Of a DNA stretch of 64,000 nucleotides, positions 26,940 to 61,932 are shown piece after piece. The stretch is from Synaphobranchus kaupii (lineage: Eukaryota; Chordata; Actinopteri; Anguilliformes; Synaphobranchidae). The stretch spans positions 21,763,305 through 21,827,304 of the forward strand of contig CM056391.1 of NCBI GenBank assembly GCA_029718625.1. The letters run 5' to 3'. Made by a program: the position numbers and the translations under genes. The notes under the pieces are model-generated. The model was given only the letters and a program-made list of their open reading frames with translations. It made no database searches and had not been told where the DNA came from. How positions within the stretch are numbered: position 1 is the first letter of the stretch; every line of letters begins with the position of its first letter.

Positions 26940-27132
26940 CAGGCACATGCAGAGGTAAGCCCCAACTGTGGCTCGAGTCCCTGCCCCTTTGCCCTGTCAG
27001 CCCTAAAGTGCCCTTTTGGCTGCAGAACTTTTATTTTTGTAAAGCATGCATTCCCCAGTCCATGATCTCAACGCCCCCCCACCCCCGTCTGCTATCACAA
27101 TCTCCATCCCCCTCAATTTGTGCACAGCCCTG
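26940..27132. mobile_element. short hAT derivative (family C, copy 2)
   Basis: The left end CAGGCACATGCAGAGG and the following CTGCCCCTTTGCCC and TAAAGTGCCC blocks match the left end of the element at 25535. The right end TGTGCACAGCCCTG also matches. About 193 bp. The flanks GTAGATCC and GTTACCCC agree only partly, so the duplication has decayed or the ends are slightly off. Confidence 0.65.
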
Positions 27133-28080
27133 GTTACCCCCTTGACTACCCAATAGGCAAGCACCAGAGATTTTATTATGATGAGAAAGATGAAGGTTAG
27201 CCGGGAGGAAGGTTAGAGGGGGCATTACATAAGATAATTTGTTTTGCTGCAGCATTCTGCAGAACCAGAGTCTGGAGCTGAAGACATTCTCCACAAACTA
27301 CAAACCTGTTTTAGGCATAGGCACATTCTGTATCCAAGATAGTTGGTGAATGGTTATCCTCCAGGGGTCCCAATCTTATACAGTCTATGGTCCCAATAGG
27401 CACTCCAAAACCACAGTCATGTGACTATTCATACAATTGAGTTTCTAATTGAGACGTTTATAAAAGCAATGGATCTAATGTTGGATATTAGGGAGAAGGA
27501 AAGGAAGGAAAGGAAGGAAAGTGAACGTGGATGGAAGTTATAAAAAAATAGAAGTTTTTCAAATGTATTATTTTTTACTTTTGTGTGCAAGTTAAGTGTT
27601 ATATAACTGCTCTTATTGTTAATGTGGGCATTTCCCACTGCTTCTAACAAACAACTATCATGGCCTTGTAGCTACAACATTTAAAAACACTGTATTATGT
27701 CCAAGGTAGTAAGTAATCGAACTGAATTTAACACGTGAGTGGAAACATCGCCTGTGCTTATTAGTGGAATTACTTCAGGACAATTGTGTGAGTAGTGGCT
27801 TGACAAAGAGGCTATAGCGAAGTATAGCTGGTGGACGACTGAAGTAATATGCGAGGAAACGAGGGGAAACAAACTGGTGACCCTATCCATAAATAATAAA
27901 TGAATGATCATCATTGTATAAGCTACAGAACCTTGTTCCCGTGCATTGTAAATGAGGGTTTGTCCGTTTGAACACAGTTTGCATACAGTAAAACTATGTT
28001 CTAGTGCACGGTCGCTGTCACATAGCTAATTAAGTCTCCTGACGGATGGGACTTACATTTCATGGGCCTTTTGGAAAGAA

Positions 28081-52492
<24,412 letters not shown>

Positions 52493-55059
52493 GTGAGTGA
52501 TGAATATTTGCCATGTGTTTTTAGTGCACTTCATTGTAATTTGGCAAACATTGAAAGTAGAGCCACGTTTCGTGGGAATTAAGCTGTACGAGGAAGAGCG
52601 AGAAGGAGTGAGCGCTCAGCCATAGTGCTGGCTCAGTGGCCCAGAGCTCGGTTTTATAATCATTCAATTATGTGCTGTATTGTTCCGTCCCACTCAGGCA
52701 GATATGAAATCAAGCCTCTCTTAATCATTACATCACCAGTGGCGCTGAGGTAAAAGAGGTGATTAAAAATAAGAAAGTCGGTGCAGGCCAAGCACGGTGC
52801 TGTGAAACACTAGGAACCTTTTTTGTGGGGAGTGTGTGGGGGCTGGGCATTTGTGGAGGAGTACGTGTTGATACTCAACAAAAGAAATAAAACCTTTAAT
52901 GCTGTACGGTCAGGCTTGTCAGGCAGGTGGGAGGGCCTGCCTTGTGGGCGGGGCTTTGTAGGAGAACATCCCTCCTGTCTTAAGAGGTCTGGCCTTCTGG
53001 TGATGTGGAAGTGTCGCAGAAGTGTGGGGTGGGAAGAAGAGGGTTTCCCAAATGCGTTCTTTGCCTCCTCAAAAACCTCCCGCGCACCTCACATTCACAT
53101 TGCTGAATAGAACCAGATGAATTGGGAGCATGCATAGCGAAGTCTATAGCTGGTTAACGTTTTGTGGCTAATAAATATATTGATTTAGCTAGTTATGCGG
53201 CTAAGGTGCAGCTTGAAATGCTCCTGCATTCCGTTTTAATAATATAAATATTTTTCTAAAGATCCTAGCCCTCAGATGTTGTCTGGGTCCTCTGGGATTC
53301 ATTTTTCTCATTGCAACCGGATAATATTCCATGGAGCTGTTAAAATGGTTTCCTAAAGCTGATGTGCTCCGTGCGCTCTTGTGTCACCATATTTAGAAGT
53401 ATCAGTCAGAGTATCTCTGGTGGTGGTGGTGGTGGTGTATGATGACCCTCTATGCAAGGTTGCAAAGCTGTATTGATCCACCTATATATATATATATATA
53501 CCTTACCAGAGTATCATGATCACATGCCTGTATTGATGGAATTGATCTCAGCCTGATGAGGAATCAACCGTTGATACAGACATTACTAATATTTCCGTGT
53601 ATGTGCACCCTATATGAGGATGTTTACCGGTATGCGTTTTGTGCACAGTTGCAAAACAAAATCATTGTAGTTTAAACATACAGTGATAACAACAACGAAA
53701 GCCTGTTGACACAACCCTGGCAAGTCATAAAATGTCATGGTTATTGTTATAATATTTTTTGTTCAAAATTAGATCATGTTCTCCATCATATTAGGTCTGT
53801 TTATGTATAACCACCCTGCGCAATCTCTTTTGTTTTCAGGGTAAAAAAATTAATTGTCAGCAAAATCTCAACAGAGTAGCAGGTGCTTAATATCATAGTA
53901 TTTCTTTAGTTTTTTAATAGATAGCCATAAAAAATGTGGATTTTGATTGAACTGGGTCTTTAATGTTGCAGTGTGTGTAGAAAGCTCTCGCACGCATTTA
54001 GTGAATCTTGATTTTTCCATTATTTCCAAGTCCAACACATTTTACATTGTGTCTGTGTTAAAAGCATTGCCATTTTATGACAGCTAAAATGCTTTTAACT
54101 ACACTGTTTGCTACATTATCATTATCAAATCCACACCCCCAAAGTGATCCAGCCCTTGTCACGCCCACTCAATGCATGCCCTGGGGAATGAATGGAGGAA
54201 AAGTAAACCCTTATGTGCCAGGTTAAAAATACAGGCTTTGTGGTAACCTGTTGTATTTGATTATTGAGACATATTTTTGCACCTGTATAGCGCTTCATAT
54301 GGACTTGTGAAAGAAATGCTGAATGAATTCCTATAAATATGAACTGCCAGTTTGAATACATCACTCACTGACGTCAGTGAGACTGATTTATGTTTTCCTA
54401 CTGAATTCTGATTCTTCTTTATGCAATATGCACTTTATGTATTCATGCCAAACGCCTGTTTATTGCTGAAGACATGAGGTCGCTTGATCCAGCGACGCAG
54501 AAGTCTTCACTGAGTGTCACTTGGTTTGGGATGTCATGTCCAATCTTTCCATCTGCGGGGAAAACTCTTTCTCAGAAAAAGAGACTGCTCAAAAACCCTT
54601 TTGAGGACAGTGTGTGGGTTTTAGTCTGCCTGGTGATTGCTTTGTTTGCCTGGGAGAAATGACTCAGTTGCACTTTCTCTTGTGGCTCCGAACGCTGAAA
54701 ACACTTATGGCTGTGGCCAGGTCATTCACAGGCACGGGATGTTCTTCTGATTGCTCTGACTCCTGGGTTAACAGTCACAGGAGTGAGAAATAGGAGAATA
54801 GATCTTATCGTGCGGCAAAGTATTTTAGGTGTCAGGTCATATAGTTGAAGGAAAACCCAATCGGAGTTTTAATCCGTTTTTGGTTTTGCCAGAGAAGAAG
54901 CGCAATAAATAGAAATGTGATGAATGCTGCAAATCTCTGTGAAAGAGAACATACGCCTGAGTATCTAAGAAGCCACAGTATGAATACTTGCTATGTGCTT
55001 TGAACTTGTTTCAGTAATACATTTAATTGCCATGGTTCTGTGTTTTCCATGGTAAAACC
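52493..55059. other. probable intron 10 of unc13, first part
   Basis: Follows the exon 10 donor. Contains short microsatellites and unique sequence. No further exon with an acceptor, a phase 2 entry and recognisable coding was found. Confidence 0.5.
53417..53438. repeat. (TGG)n run
   Basis: Seven TGG/GGT units in probable intron 10. A (TA)n run lies about 50 bp further on at 53486-53501. Confidence 0.85.
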
Positions 55060-55425
55060 CAATTAAACTGGGGGATGATTAGGTGGCAGATTGAAAGAGC
55101 CAAGTTTGGACTTTAGCCAGGACACCGGGGAAACCCCGACTCTTTACGATAAGTGTCATGGGATCTTTAATGACCACGGTGAGTCAGGACCTCAGTTTAA
55201 CATCTCATCCAGCAGTGTCCCCATCACTGCACTGGGACATTGGGATTTATTTGACCAGAGGGAAGATTTCTCCCTACTGGTACACCGACACCACTTCCAG
55301 TAGCAACTTAGTTTTCCCAAGGGGTCTCCCATCCAAGTACTAACCAAGCCCACACCTGCTTAGCTTCAGCAATTCAGTAGGAGCAGAGTGCATGGTTGTA
55401 TGGCTACTGGCATTGCCATGGTTCT
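55060..55425 (-). mobile_element. 5S-rRNA-derived SINE (SINE3-like)
   Basis: On the - strand a 5S rRNA-like head occurs: GAAGCTAAGCAGGTGTGGGC then TTGGTTAGTACTTGGATGGG and AGACC (about 55322-55372). These are the internal promoter region and the GGATGGGAGACC block of vertebrate 5S rRNA. The body continues to 55060 and shares its end (CAATCTGCCACCTAATCATC) with the fragment at 14468, which carries the L2-like tail. The 5S head is diverged and is not a functional rRNA gene. Confidence 0.85.
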
Positions 55426-56859
55426 GTCTATGGTTCTGTCTTTGTCATGGTAAAACCACATTGTAAAAACAACCCTGCGTCCAAAGTCTTCTTCTCACTG
55501 TGTTGGTACAGGCTTGAGGAATTGACCGATGAACACAATATAATTGCATGCATGCCTGAGTGGTTGATGAGGATGACGAGCAGAGAAGGACTTCCTTCAT
55601 GGCAGATTTAGCATATTGATTTGAAATGATGTGGACGTTGGCAAAAACACCTTGGAACTAGTTCAGAACTGGTGATGTCCGTACTTGGGCGACAACATGT
55701 TAAATATGTACACTGTTTATTTCACAATTACTAGTTAGCACCAATGGTTTATTTAATTTAATTATCTGAAATAGTCAGACCATGGCAGTTTTACAAGCAC
55801 CTATTGTCCTGACCCTTCAGTCTGTTGGCTGTAAGAAATATTACTGCATATACATTTATATTTTTAGGGGAGTAATGTGTAATAAATTGAATCAAATTAA
55901 TTCACTTATGAAACAAAATATTCAATTAGTATTTTTCAAATTTCATGGCAGTTTTTATCATAGGCTAAACCCTGACCACAAACATATTTTATGCAAAATT
56001 TCCAAGAGGCAAAATATTTTAAATGTTAAGAACTGAAAATATTAACCTTGAACTAAACATTGTGTTTCAGCCAGGCATTCAAAAAAACAAGTCAAATCTT
56101 GATGCTATTGCTTTTTCATATAAAAAACATAATTGCACCACACTGAAAAATATATTGTAATCATGTCTGGTTCCAACGGATATTGATTGTGTTGACAAAG
56201 CTTTGCAATCTTTATGTAATTAGGTTAAATCCACTTTTACCATAATTAATTGACTATTTGAATCAAAACATAAATGCGTATTTGTGCTAGTTGCACCCTG
56301 GTGGTTAGGTTTCTGTCTTCCAGATTTACCATCTGTGTTTTGTTTTCACTCTCGTTGACCAAGTCATATTGCCATAGAAACCACCGGTGTGGAGTGTGGA
56401 AATTTACCAAGTGTCCTGATTTAAAGCTTGAGGCTCATTTTGAGGGATTATTCAGCTTAGCTTGTTTTAGCTTTAGCATATTTACACTTGAGGCTTTTAA
56501 TTATATTTCACTATATCTGAACTCTGTTAATAGCCTATTTCTATGTTATTTATATTGACAGAAGGTTTGGAAATGGTAATGGAAAACGTAATGGAAAAGG
56601 TTCAAAGAAAGTCTAGTAAATACAAACTCCATTTCCAATAAAGATGGGACAGTGTATAAAATGTAAAGCAATGATTTGCAAATCCTTTTTCACCTGTATT
56701 CAATTGAAAACAGTACAAAGACAAGATATGTCATGTTATAACTAATCAACTTTATTGTTTTTTGTAAATATACGCTCATTCTAAATTTGATGCCTGCAAC
56801 AGGTCCCAAAAGAGTTGGGACAGGGGCATGTTTACCACTGTGTTACATCACCTTTCCTT

Positions 56860-57655
56860 TTAACAACACCCAGTAATCTTTTTGGAACTGAGGACACAAA
56901 TTCTTGCTTGATATAAGACTTCAGCGGCTCAACAGTCTGGGGTCTCCGTTGTCGTATTTTGCTCTTCATAATACGCCATACGTTTTCAATGAGAGACAGG
57001 TCTGGACTGCAGGCAAGTCAGTCTAGCACCCGCACTCTCTGACTAAGAAGCCACCCTGTTGTAACACCTGCAGAATGTGGCTTGGCATTGTCTTCCCTGA
57101 AGAAGACATTGTCTTGATGGCAGCATATGTTGCTCCAAATTGCATATGTACCCTTCAGCGTAAATGGTGCCTTCACAGATGTGCAAGTTACCCATGCCAT
57201 GGGCACTAACACACCCCCATCCCATGACAGACACTGGCTTTTGAACCTTGCATTGGTAACAATCGGGATGGTCCTTTTCCTTTTTGGCCTGGAGAACACA
57301 ACGTCCATTATTTCCAAAACCAATTTAAAAGGTGGACTCGTCAGACCCAGACCACAGCACACGTTTTCCAGTTTTTGTCAGCACATACAGAAGCATGTCG
57401 GTTTTTAACGCAGTGCCGTCTGAGGGATTGAAGGTCACAGGCATTCAATATTGGTTTTCGGCCTTGCCCGTTACGCAGAGATTTCTCCAGATTCTCTGAA
57501 TCTTTTAATAATATTATGAACTGTAGATGGTGAAATCCCTAAATTCCTTACCAATCGTGCGTTGAGAAACGTTGTTCTTAAACTTTTGGACTATTCACTC
57601 ATGCAGTTTTTTGCAAAGTGGCGAACCTCGACCCATCCTTGCTCCTAAATGCCCG
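56860..57655 (-). pseudogene. family H transposase remnant
   Basis: The longest readable part (57362-57018) contains FREDNAKPHSAGV, equivalent to the catalytic FQxDNAxxH motif, and a WDGGVLVPMAWV segment. Upstream and downstream parts are out of frame. Not functional. Confidence 0.75.
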
Positions 57656-57842
57656 AGCCATTGTGGATGCTCTTTTTATACCCAGTCATAATAGCATCAC
57701 CTGTTACCTATTCACCTGTGGAATGTTCCAAACAGGTGTTTTTTGAACATTCCACAACCTTCCCAGTCTTATGTTGCCGCTATCCCAACCTTTTTGCAAC
57801 GTGTTGCAGGCATGAAATTCAAAAAATCAATAAAGTTCATAA

Positions 57843-58035
57843 GGTGCGGCACGATGGTGCAGTGGATAGCACTGTCGCCTCACAGCAAGAAGGTCCCGGG
57901 CTCGAATCCCAGATGGGACCCCCCTGTGTGGAGCATGCATGTTCTCCCTGTGTTTGTGTGGGTTTCCTCCGGGTACTCCGGCTTCCTCCCACAATTCAGA
58001 GACATGCAGGTTAGGCTAATTAGGGGGGCATTAAC
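57843..58035 (+). mobile_element. Mermaid/DANA-type tRNA-derived SINE, truncated
   Basis: An A box matching TRGYNNARNNG (TGGTGCAGTGG at 57854), then CTGTCGCCTCACAGCAAGAA, a B-box-like GGCTCGAATCCC, GCATGTTCTCCCTGTG, GGGTTTCCTCCGGGTACTCC and GACATGCAGGTTAGG. This block order is that of the fish DANA/Mermaid SINE. The 3' part is missing. Confidence 0.85.
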
Positions 58036-58187
58036 AGGGTGTAAATAAAATAAGGTAAAACATTAAATATCTGTTCTTTGTTTTCAATTAAATATATGTA
58101 AAAGAAAATTTTGAAATCTTTGCTTTTATTTGCATTTTACATACTGTCCCAACTTTTTTGGAATTGAGGTTTGTACAAAGAAACTAA

Positions 58188-58197
58188 ACACACACAC

Positions 58198-58251
<54 letters not shown>
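58188..58251. repeat. (CA)n microsatellite
   Basis: About 30 CA units with one CGCA interruption, immediately outside the family H element. Confidence 0.95.
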
Positions 58252-58254
<3 letters not shown>

Positions 58255-58500
58255 ACATCACGATTCAGGCATGATGTCATCTTCCTGATGACTGGCCATA
58301 CAGAACAGACCTGCATCCATAATTCATGAGCCGTACTACCATGGTATGAATACACTAATGACCATAATATAGAACACCCTGATTTGTGACTTAAAAAGGC
58401 TACTGGCAATATGCAGACCCCTTTTACATTGCATTGTCTGATTCTGGCTCAGAAGTTCATCATTAGATAGCGTAATGCAATATACTTCCTTTTCATCTGC

Positions 58501-58526
58501 TTGTGTGTGTGTGTGTGTGTGTGTGC
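58501..58526. repeat. (GT)n microsatellite
   Basis: Twelve GT units. Confidence 0.93.
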
Positions 58527-58854
58527 CTGATTGCAGCCAGACCAGTTGGAGAATCAATCAAACATTAAGCCACGCTTGGTTCGTGTGAGATTTTTTATTT
58601 ATTGCTGTTTAGTCAGGTCAATGGTAAATCACCATGCCAACTGCACAGATGTAAGCAGCGTTGTTGAGCGACAGCCGTTTTTTGTTGCACTGCACCAGTC
58701 TGCGGTTTTTAGATTCAGGCGATTCCCTCATATGTTCGCCAAAAGGTTGTCCAATTGGCTTAATATTTGCGGCACATTTAGTACTAATTGCCTCATCATT
58801 GTGGAAGTTTGTGATGAGAAGCTGGTGAAGTGACTGCCTCCGTCAGTGCACATA

Positions 58855-59000
58855 TTTCACTCGCCGATGCCTTGGTCTCTGTAGCGCACCCAGACAGATC
58901 CGCACGGCGTTCATGGCGGCCGCGCTTTAGCCCGGGCCGCGCCTACAGTTCACCCTGACTGTTGAACGCTGAGACGTTTTGAAGGTCGCTCGATGGAGCT
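58855..59000. promoter_or_regulatory. CpG-rich block, candidate internal promoter
   Basis: Densest CpG cluster of the right half (CGGCGTTCATGGCGGCCGCG and CCCGGGCCGCGCC around 58904-58942) in an AT-rich intronic setting, without repeat signature. Mammalian UNC13B has an alternative promoter downstream of the C2A exons, so the position would suit one. No exon was identified. Confidence 0.3.
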
Positions 59001-60287
59001 CACCTGAGTCTGAGCATTGATCCGTGGGGCTTGAAACGGTGTCTGGTCGCTTCAGCTCCCTTCCCAGGAGGCAGGAAGGACGGATATCAGAAATCAACCC
59101 TCATTTATCCGGTATTGACAAGCCGGCTCTCACACAGATATTAAGCTTTTTTTTTTTGTGGTTGTGGAAGCCGGTGGGTTTGTAACACACAGCGGTGTTA
59201 GATTTACGCCCGCATATTAGCTGTGCGGCGTTAAATAGAGAGAACGTGAACACAGGCACAGCACTGGGAGGGTGACAAGCCTTAAGGAACGTAACCAGAA
59301 AGCACAGGTCTTGTTCCACGGTCCCCTCCCCCTGCTTTAATCAAGGAACATTTTTGTCTGCTGTACATGGCATGACCGTGAACGCTTCCCTCCCCAGATG
59401 TTGCGTTAGCAGTCGTCTGTGGCACTCTGGGAATGCAATGCCGGTAAACCCTCTGCTCAGCGAGGCTATAGAGCTATCCTTCAATAGTTATTAACAGGTG
59501 CAGAAAAGATGCAATCAGGGCTTTTTAAAATGCACAAATTCACCTCGAATGACATGACCTCGCACGATGCTTTCGCACGTCCGCCTGAGCAGTCCGATGC
59601 ATTAAAATGCATAGTACAGGCTTCTGTTCATTAACAGTGTACATTCATTTGTGAAGTTTGGGGACTGTTAAGTTTGATATTCTGGTTATAAAATACTTTT
59701 CACATTATTTTTTTTTGCCTATAGTAAGTGCCTATTAAGATAAAGGGCTCTATTTTCAAACCGGCGCAAACCAGCGCAAGGGGACGGTATAGTCAAATGC
59801 AAGCTTGTTGACAGCATCAACGTCTTAAAACTGGCGCTATGGCGTTTCTCAGCAATACCGCTAGGATCAACAAATTCTCAACATAACATCCTTTCGCTTG
59901 CGCTGCAGTGGGATGGGTGGCGCTGTCTGGGGCGTGTTCTAAAATACTTTTGGCGTAGTGACAATTTGAACCAACAAAAACCCATTGCATTATGATCAGC
60001 TGGAACCACCTCTTAGCGGCAACGCAATAGACTCTGGCAATTTGGCAACTTATTAGTCATGTAGTTCTATGTAGTGTCTATAGGTGATGCCAACATTACA
60101 CTTCCATTTAATGAACAAATAGCCTATAATTATTATTATTCATTAATTTTAATTTAAACTACTAGAATAAAACAGGACAGCTTACAAGAAACTTGCGATC
60201 ATGTAGGCCAATAGCCTATAATATATAAATTACACATTGGCACAGTTGAATCATAATCCTACCACTACACAATACACAGAAAGGATA

Positions 60288-60801
60288 TCCCAGATAGCAA
60301 GCGAACGTTGAATCGACTTAGATTCAATGTGGAATGCCGACGTTGATTCAACATCAATTTGCTCATCGAGATCACGTTGAATCAACGTCAGAATACCGAC
60401 AAATATTGAATAATCAAGGTTAAATATAGCTAAACGTGATGTTTAAAAGTTGTAACGTTTGTCGCCATCACTGACTCACTCCATTAGCTAACTGAACTAG
60501 TTAGTAGCCGATAATGTCAGTAACTGTAGCCTAAATAATTTGCCTAACGTCATGTTGCTTTGCCAGCTATTTGGTAGGCCTAGACATTAATTACTGAACA
60601 CGTAATAAAATTGATAAAAATACAACTTCATTGCAGTGAGTGTACTGTGGGCGAAAAAATAATCAATTTAGATTATTATTCAATATTTGTCGGTATTCTG
60701 ACGTTGATTAAACGTGACCTCGATGAGCAAATTGATGTTGAATCAACGTCGGAATTCCACATTGAATCTACGTCGATTCAACGTTCGCTTGCTATCTGGG
60801 A
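60288..60801. mobile_element. 514-bp fold-back MITE inside the Harbinger element
   Basis: Starts TCCCAGATAGCAAGCGAACG and ends with its reverse complement; the arms of about 128 bp pair almost perfectly (60288-60415, 60672-60801). Flanked by TA (60286-60287, 60802-60803), the duplication used by Tc1/mariner-type transposases. Arms contain several ATTCAACGT / ACGTTGAAT units. No coding. Confidence 0.9.
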
Positions 60802-60802
60802 T

Positions 60803-61113
60803 ACTTTCAGCGGGTGTCCTTCCTCAACTATACGGACAATGAATGCAGTAAAAAGTCAAAATTCACATTTTTTCTCAAGTGTGGGTTCCCCGTGGTGCTT
60901 GGTGCTATCGACTGCACGCACATACAAATCCGCGCACCACCCGAGCATGCAATAGTTTTCGTCAATCGCAAAGGAACACATTCTATCAATGTCCAGGTGA
61001 CATGCGACAAAATTAGCTTGCCCCACCTGCACCAGTGGTCGCGGTCCCCATCACAGCCAGAGCAAAGAGAAATCAACTGGCTGAGCGGTTTAATAGGGCT
61101 AGATAAATGGTAA
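60803..61113 (+). pseudogene. PIF/Harbinger nuclease fragment (DDE_Tnp_4)
   Basis: Reads [19 protein letters not shown] and then [16 protein letters not shown], the signature around the first catalytic Asp of Harbinger nucleases ([13 protein letters not shown], NRKGxHSINVQ). Only about 95 residues of a normal 350-400 remain. The left boundary is the nested MITE; the frame ends at 61113. Confidence 0.88.
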
Positions 61114-61711
61114 GTATCGGATCAGCTTTTAAAATGAACATTTCAATGCATGTTCCCACGTAGAATCATACACACATCCAAGTTGACGGTCCAGTGTGTT
61201 TGGGTTGCTCATTATGAAATTGCATGGAGCGATTGTGTTCCAACTGGCTTTTTTTTAAAGCATGAGAACAACAATTTGATTGGCTACCATAGAGACACAC
61301 CTTGGACATTTAAACCCAGCCTTTTAGCAATACCGCCATAAGGTGCGCCAAGATTGCCGTCATGAAATTACCAAATTTCTCGCCGACACGCCCTCAGAGC
61401 GATACCGCCAAGCGATTACTCTTGCGTTCACCATTGCGTTTGGTTTATTAAAATAGAGCCCAATATGTATGAAGGGTTTCAGTTTGCTGGGGGAATCATG
61501 AATACGTTCTGCAGTCTATTCTTTCCAGAAGAGAGTATTAATATGATTACTATGATTACTTTAGGGTGCCGCCACTCTGATATCCAAGTTTCACAAGGAT
61601 TAAAAGATCAATTCAACAAGTTAAACTATTAATTACTGTCATTATCTGAAAATTCAGTAAAGCAGGATTTTATGTATTTCAGATAGTGCTAATTTCCAGA
61701 GGGGTGCTATT

Positions 61712-61932
61712 TCATTACATTACATTATAGGCATTTAGCAGATGCTCTTATCCAGAGCGACTTACACAACTTCTTATTACATTTATCCATTTATACAGCT
61801 GGATATATACTGAAGCAATTCAGGTTAAGTACCTTGCTCAAGGGTACAACGGCAGTGTCCTACCTGGGAATCGAACCTGCAACCTTTCGGTTACAAGTCC
61901 AGTTCCTTAACCATTATACTACACTGCCGCTT
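61712..61932. mobile_element. interspersed repeat (family D), best copy
   Basis: ATTACATTACATTATAGGCA, TTTAGCAGATGCTCTTATCC, AGAGCGACTTACACAAC, then ACCTTGCTCAAGGGTACAAC, GGAATCGAACCTGCAACC and TATACTACACTGCCGC. Widespread repeat of many teleosts. Related copies are at 33390 and 49757. The GGAATCGAACCTGCAACC part is tRNA-like when read in reverse, so it may be a SINE. Confidence 0.8.

Larger units (their letters stand above)
56623..58173 (-). mobile_element. Tc1-like element (family H) carrying a SINE
   Basis: The ends CAAACTCCATTTCCAATAAA and TTTTTTGGAATTGAGGTTTG are inverted and flanked by TA (56621-56622, 58174-58175). The repeats extend about 90 bp (both ends carry GGGACAGT plus an AAATG-rich block). 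A - strand transposase remnant (about 57660-56860) is broken by several frameshifts. A Mermaid/DANA-type SINE sits near the right end at about 57843. Confidence 0.85.
59745..61461 (+). mobile_element. Harbinger/PIF-type element, non-autonomous, with nested MITE
   Basis: The ends GGGCTCTATTTT and AAAATAGAGCCC are inverted. Subterminal regions carry repeated GGCGCTATGGCG/ACCGC-type motifs. A transposase fragment (about 60803-61110) identifies the superfamily. The target duplication is unclear (TAAA on the left, AATA on the right). A TA-flanked MITE interrupts it at 60288-60801. Confidence 0.82.

Noticed and set aside
26909..26957. Open start MSLKTGG... before a gtaagc donor, considered as unc13 exon 1
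   Set aside because: The sequence overlaps the left end of a short hAT derivative, and the phase is 0 where phase 1 is needed.
55316..55380. 5S rRNA gene
   Set aside because: Only the internal block is similar, with mismatches, and it is fused to a SINE body; it is a retroelement head.
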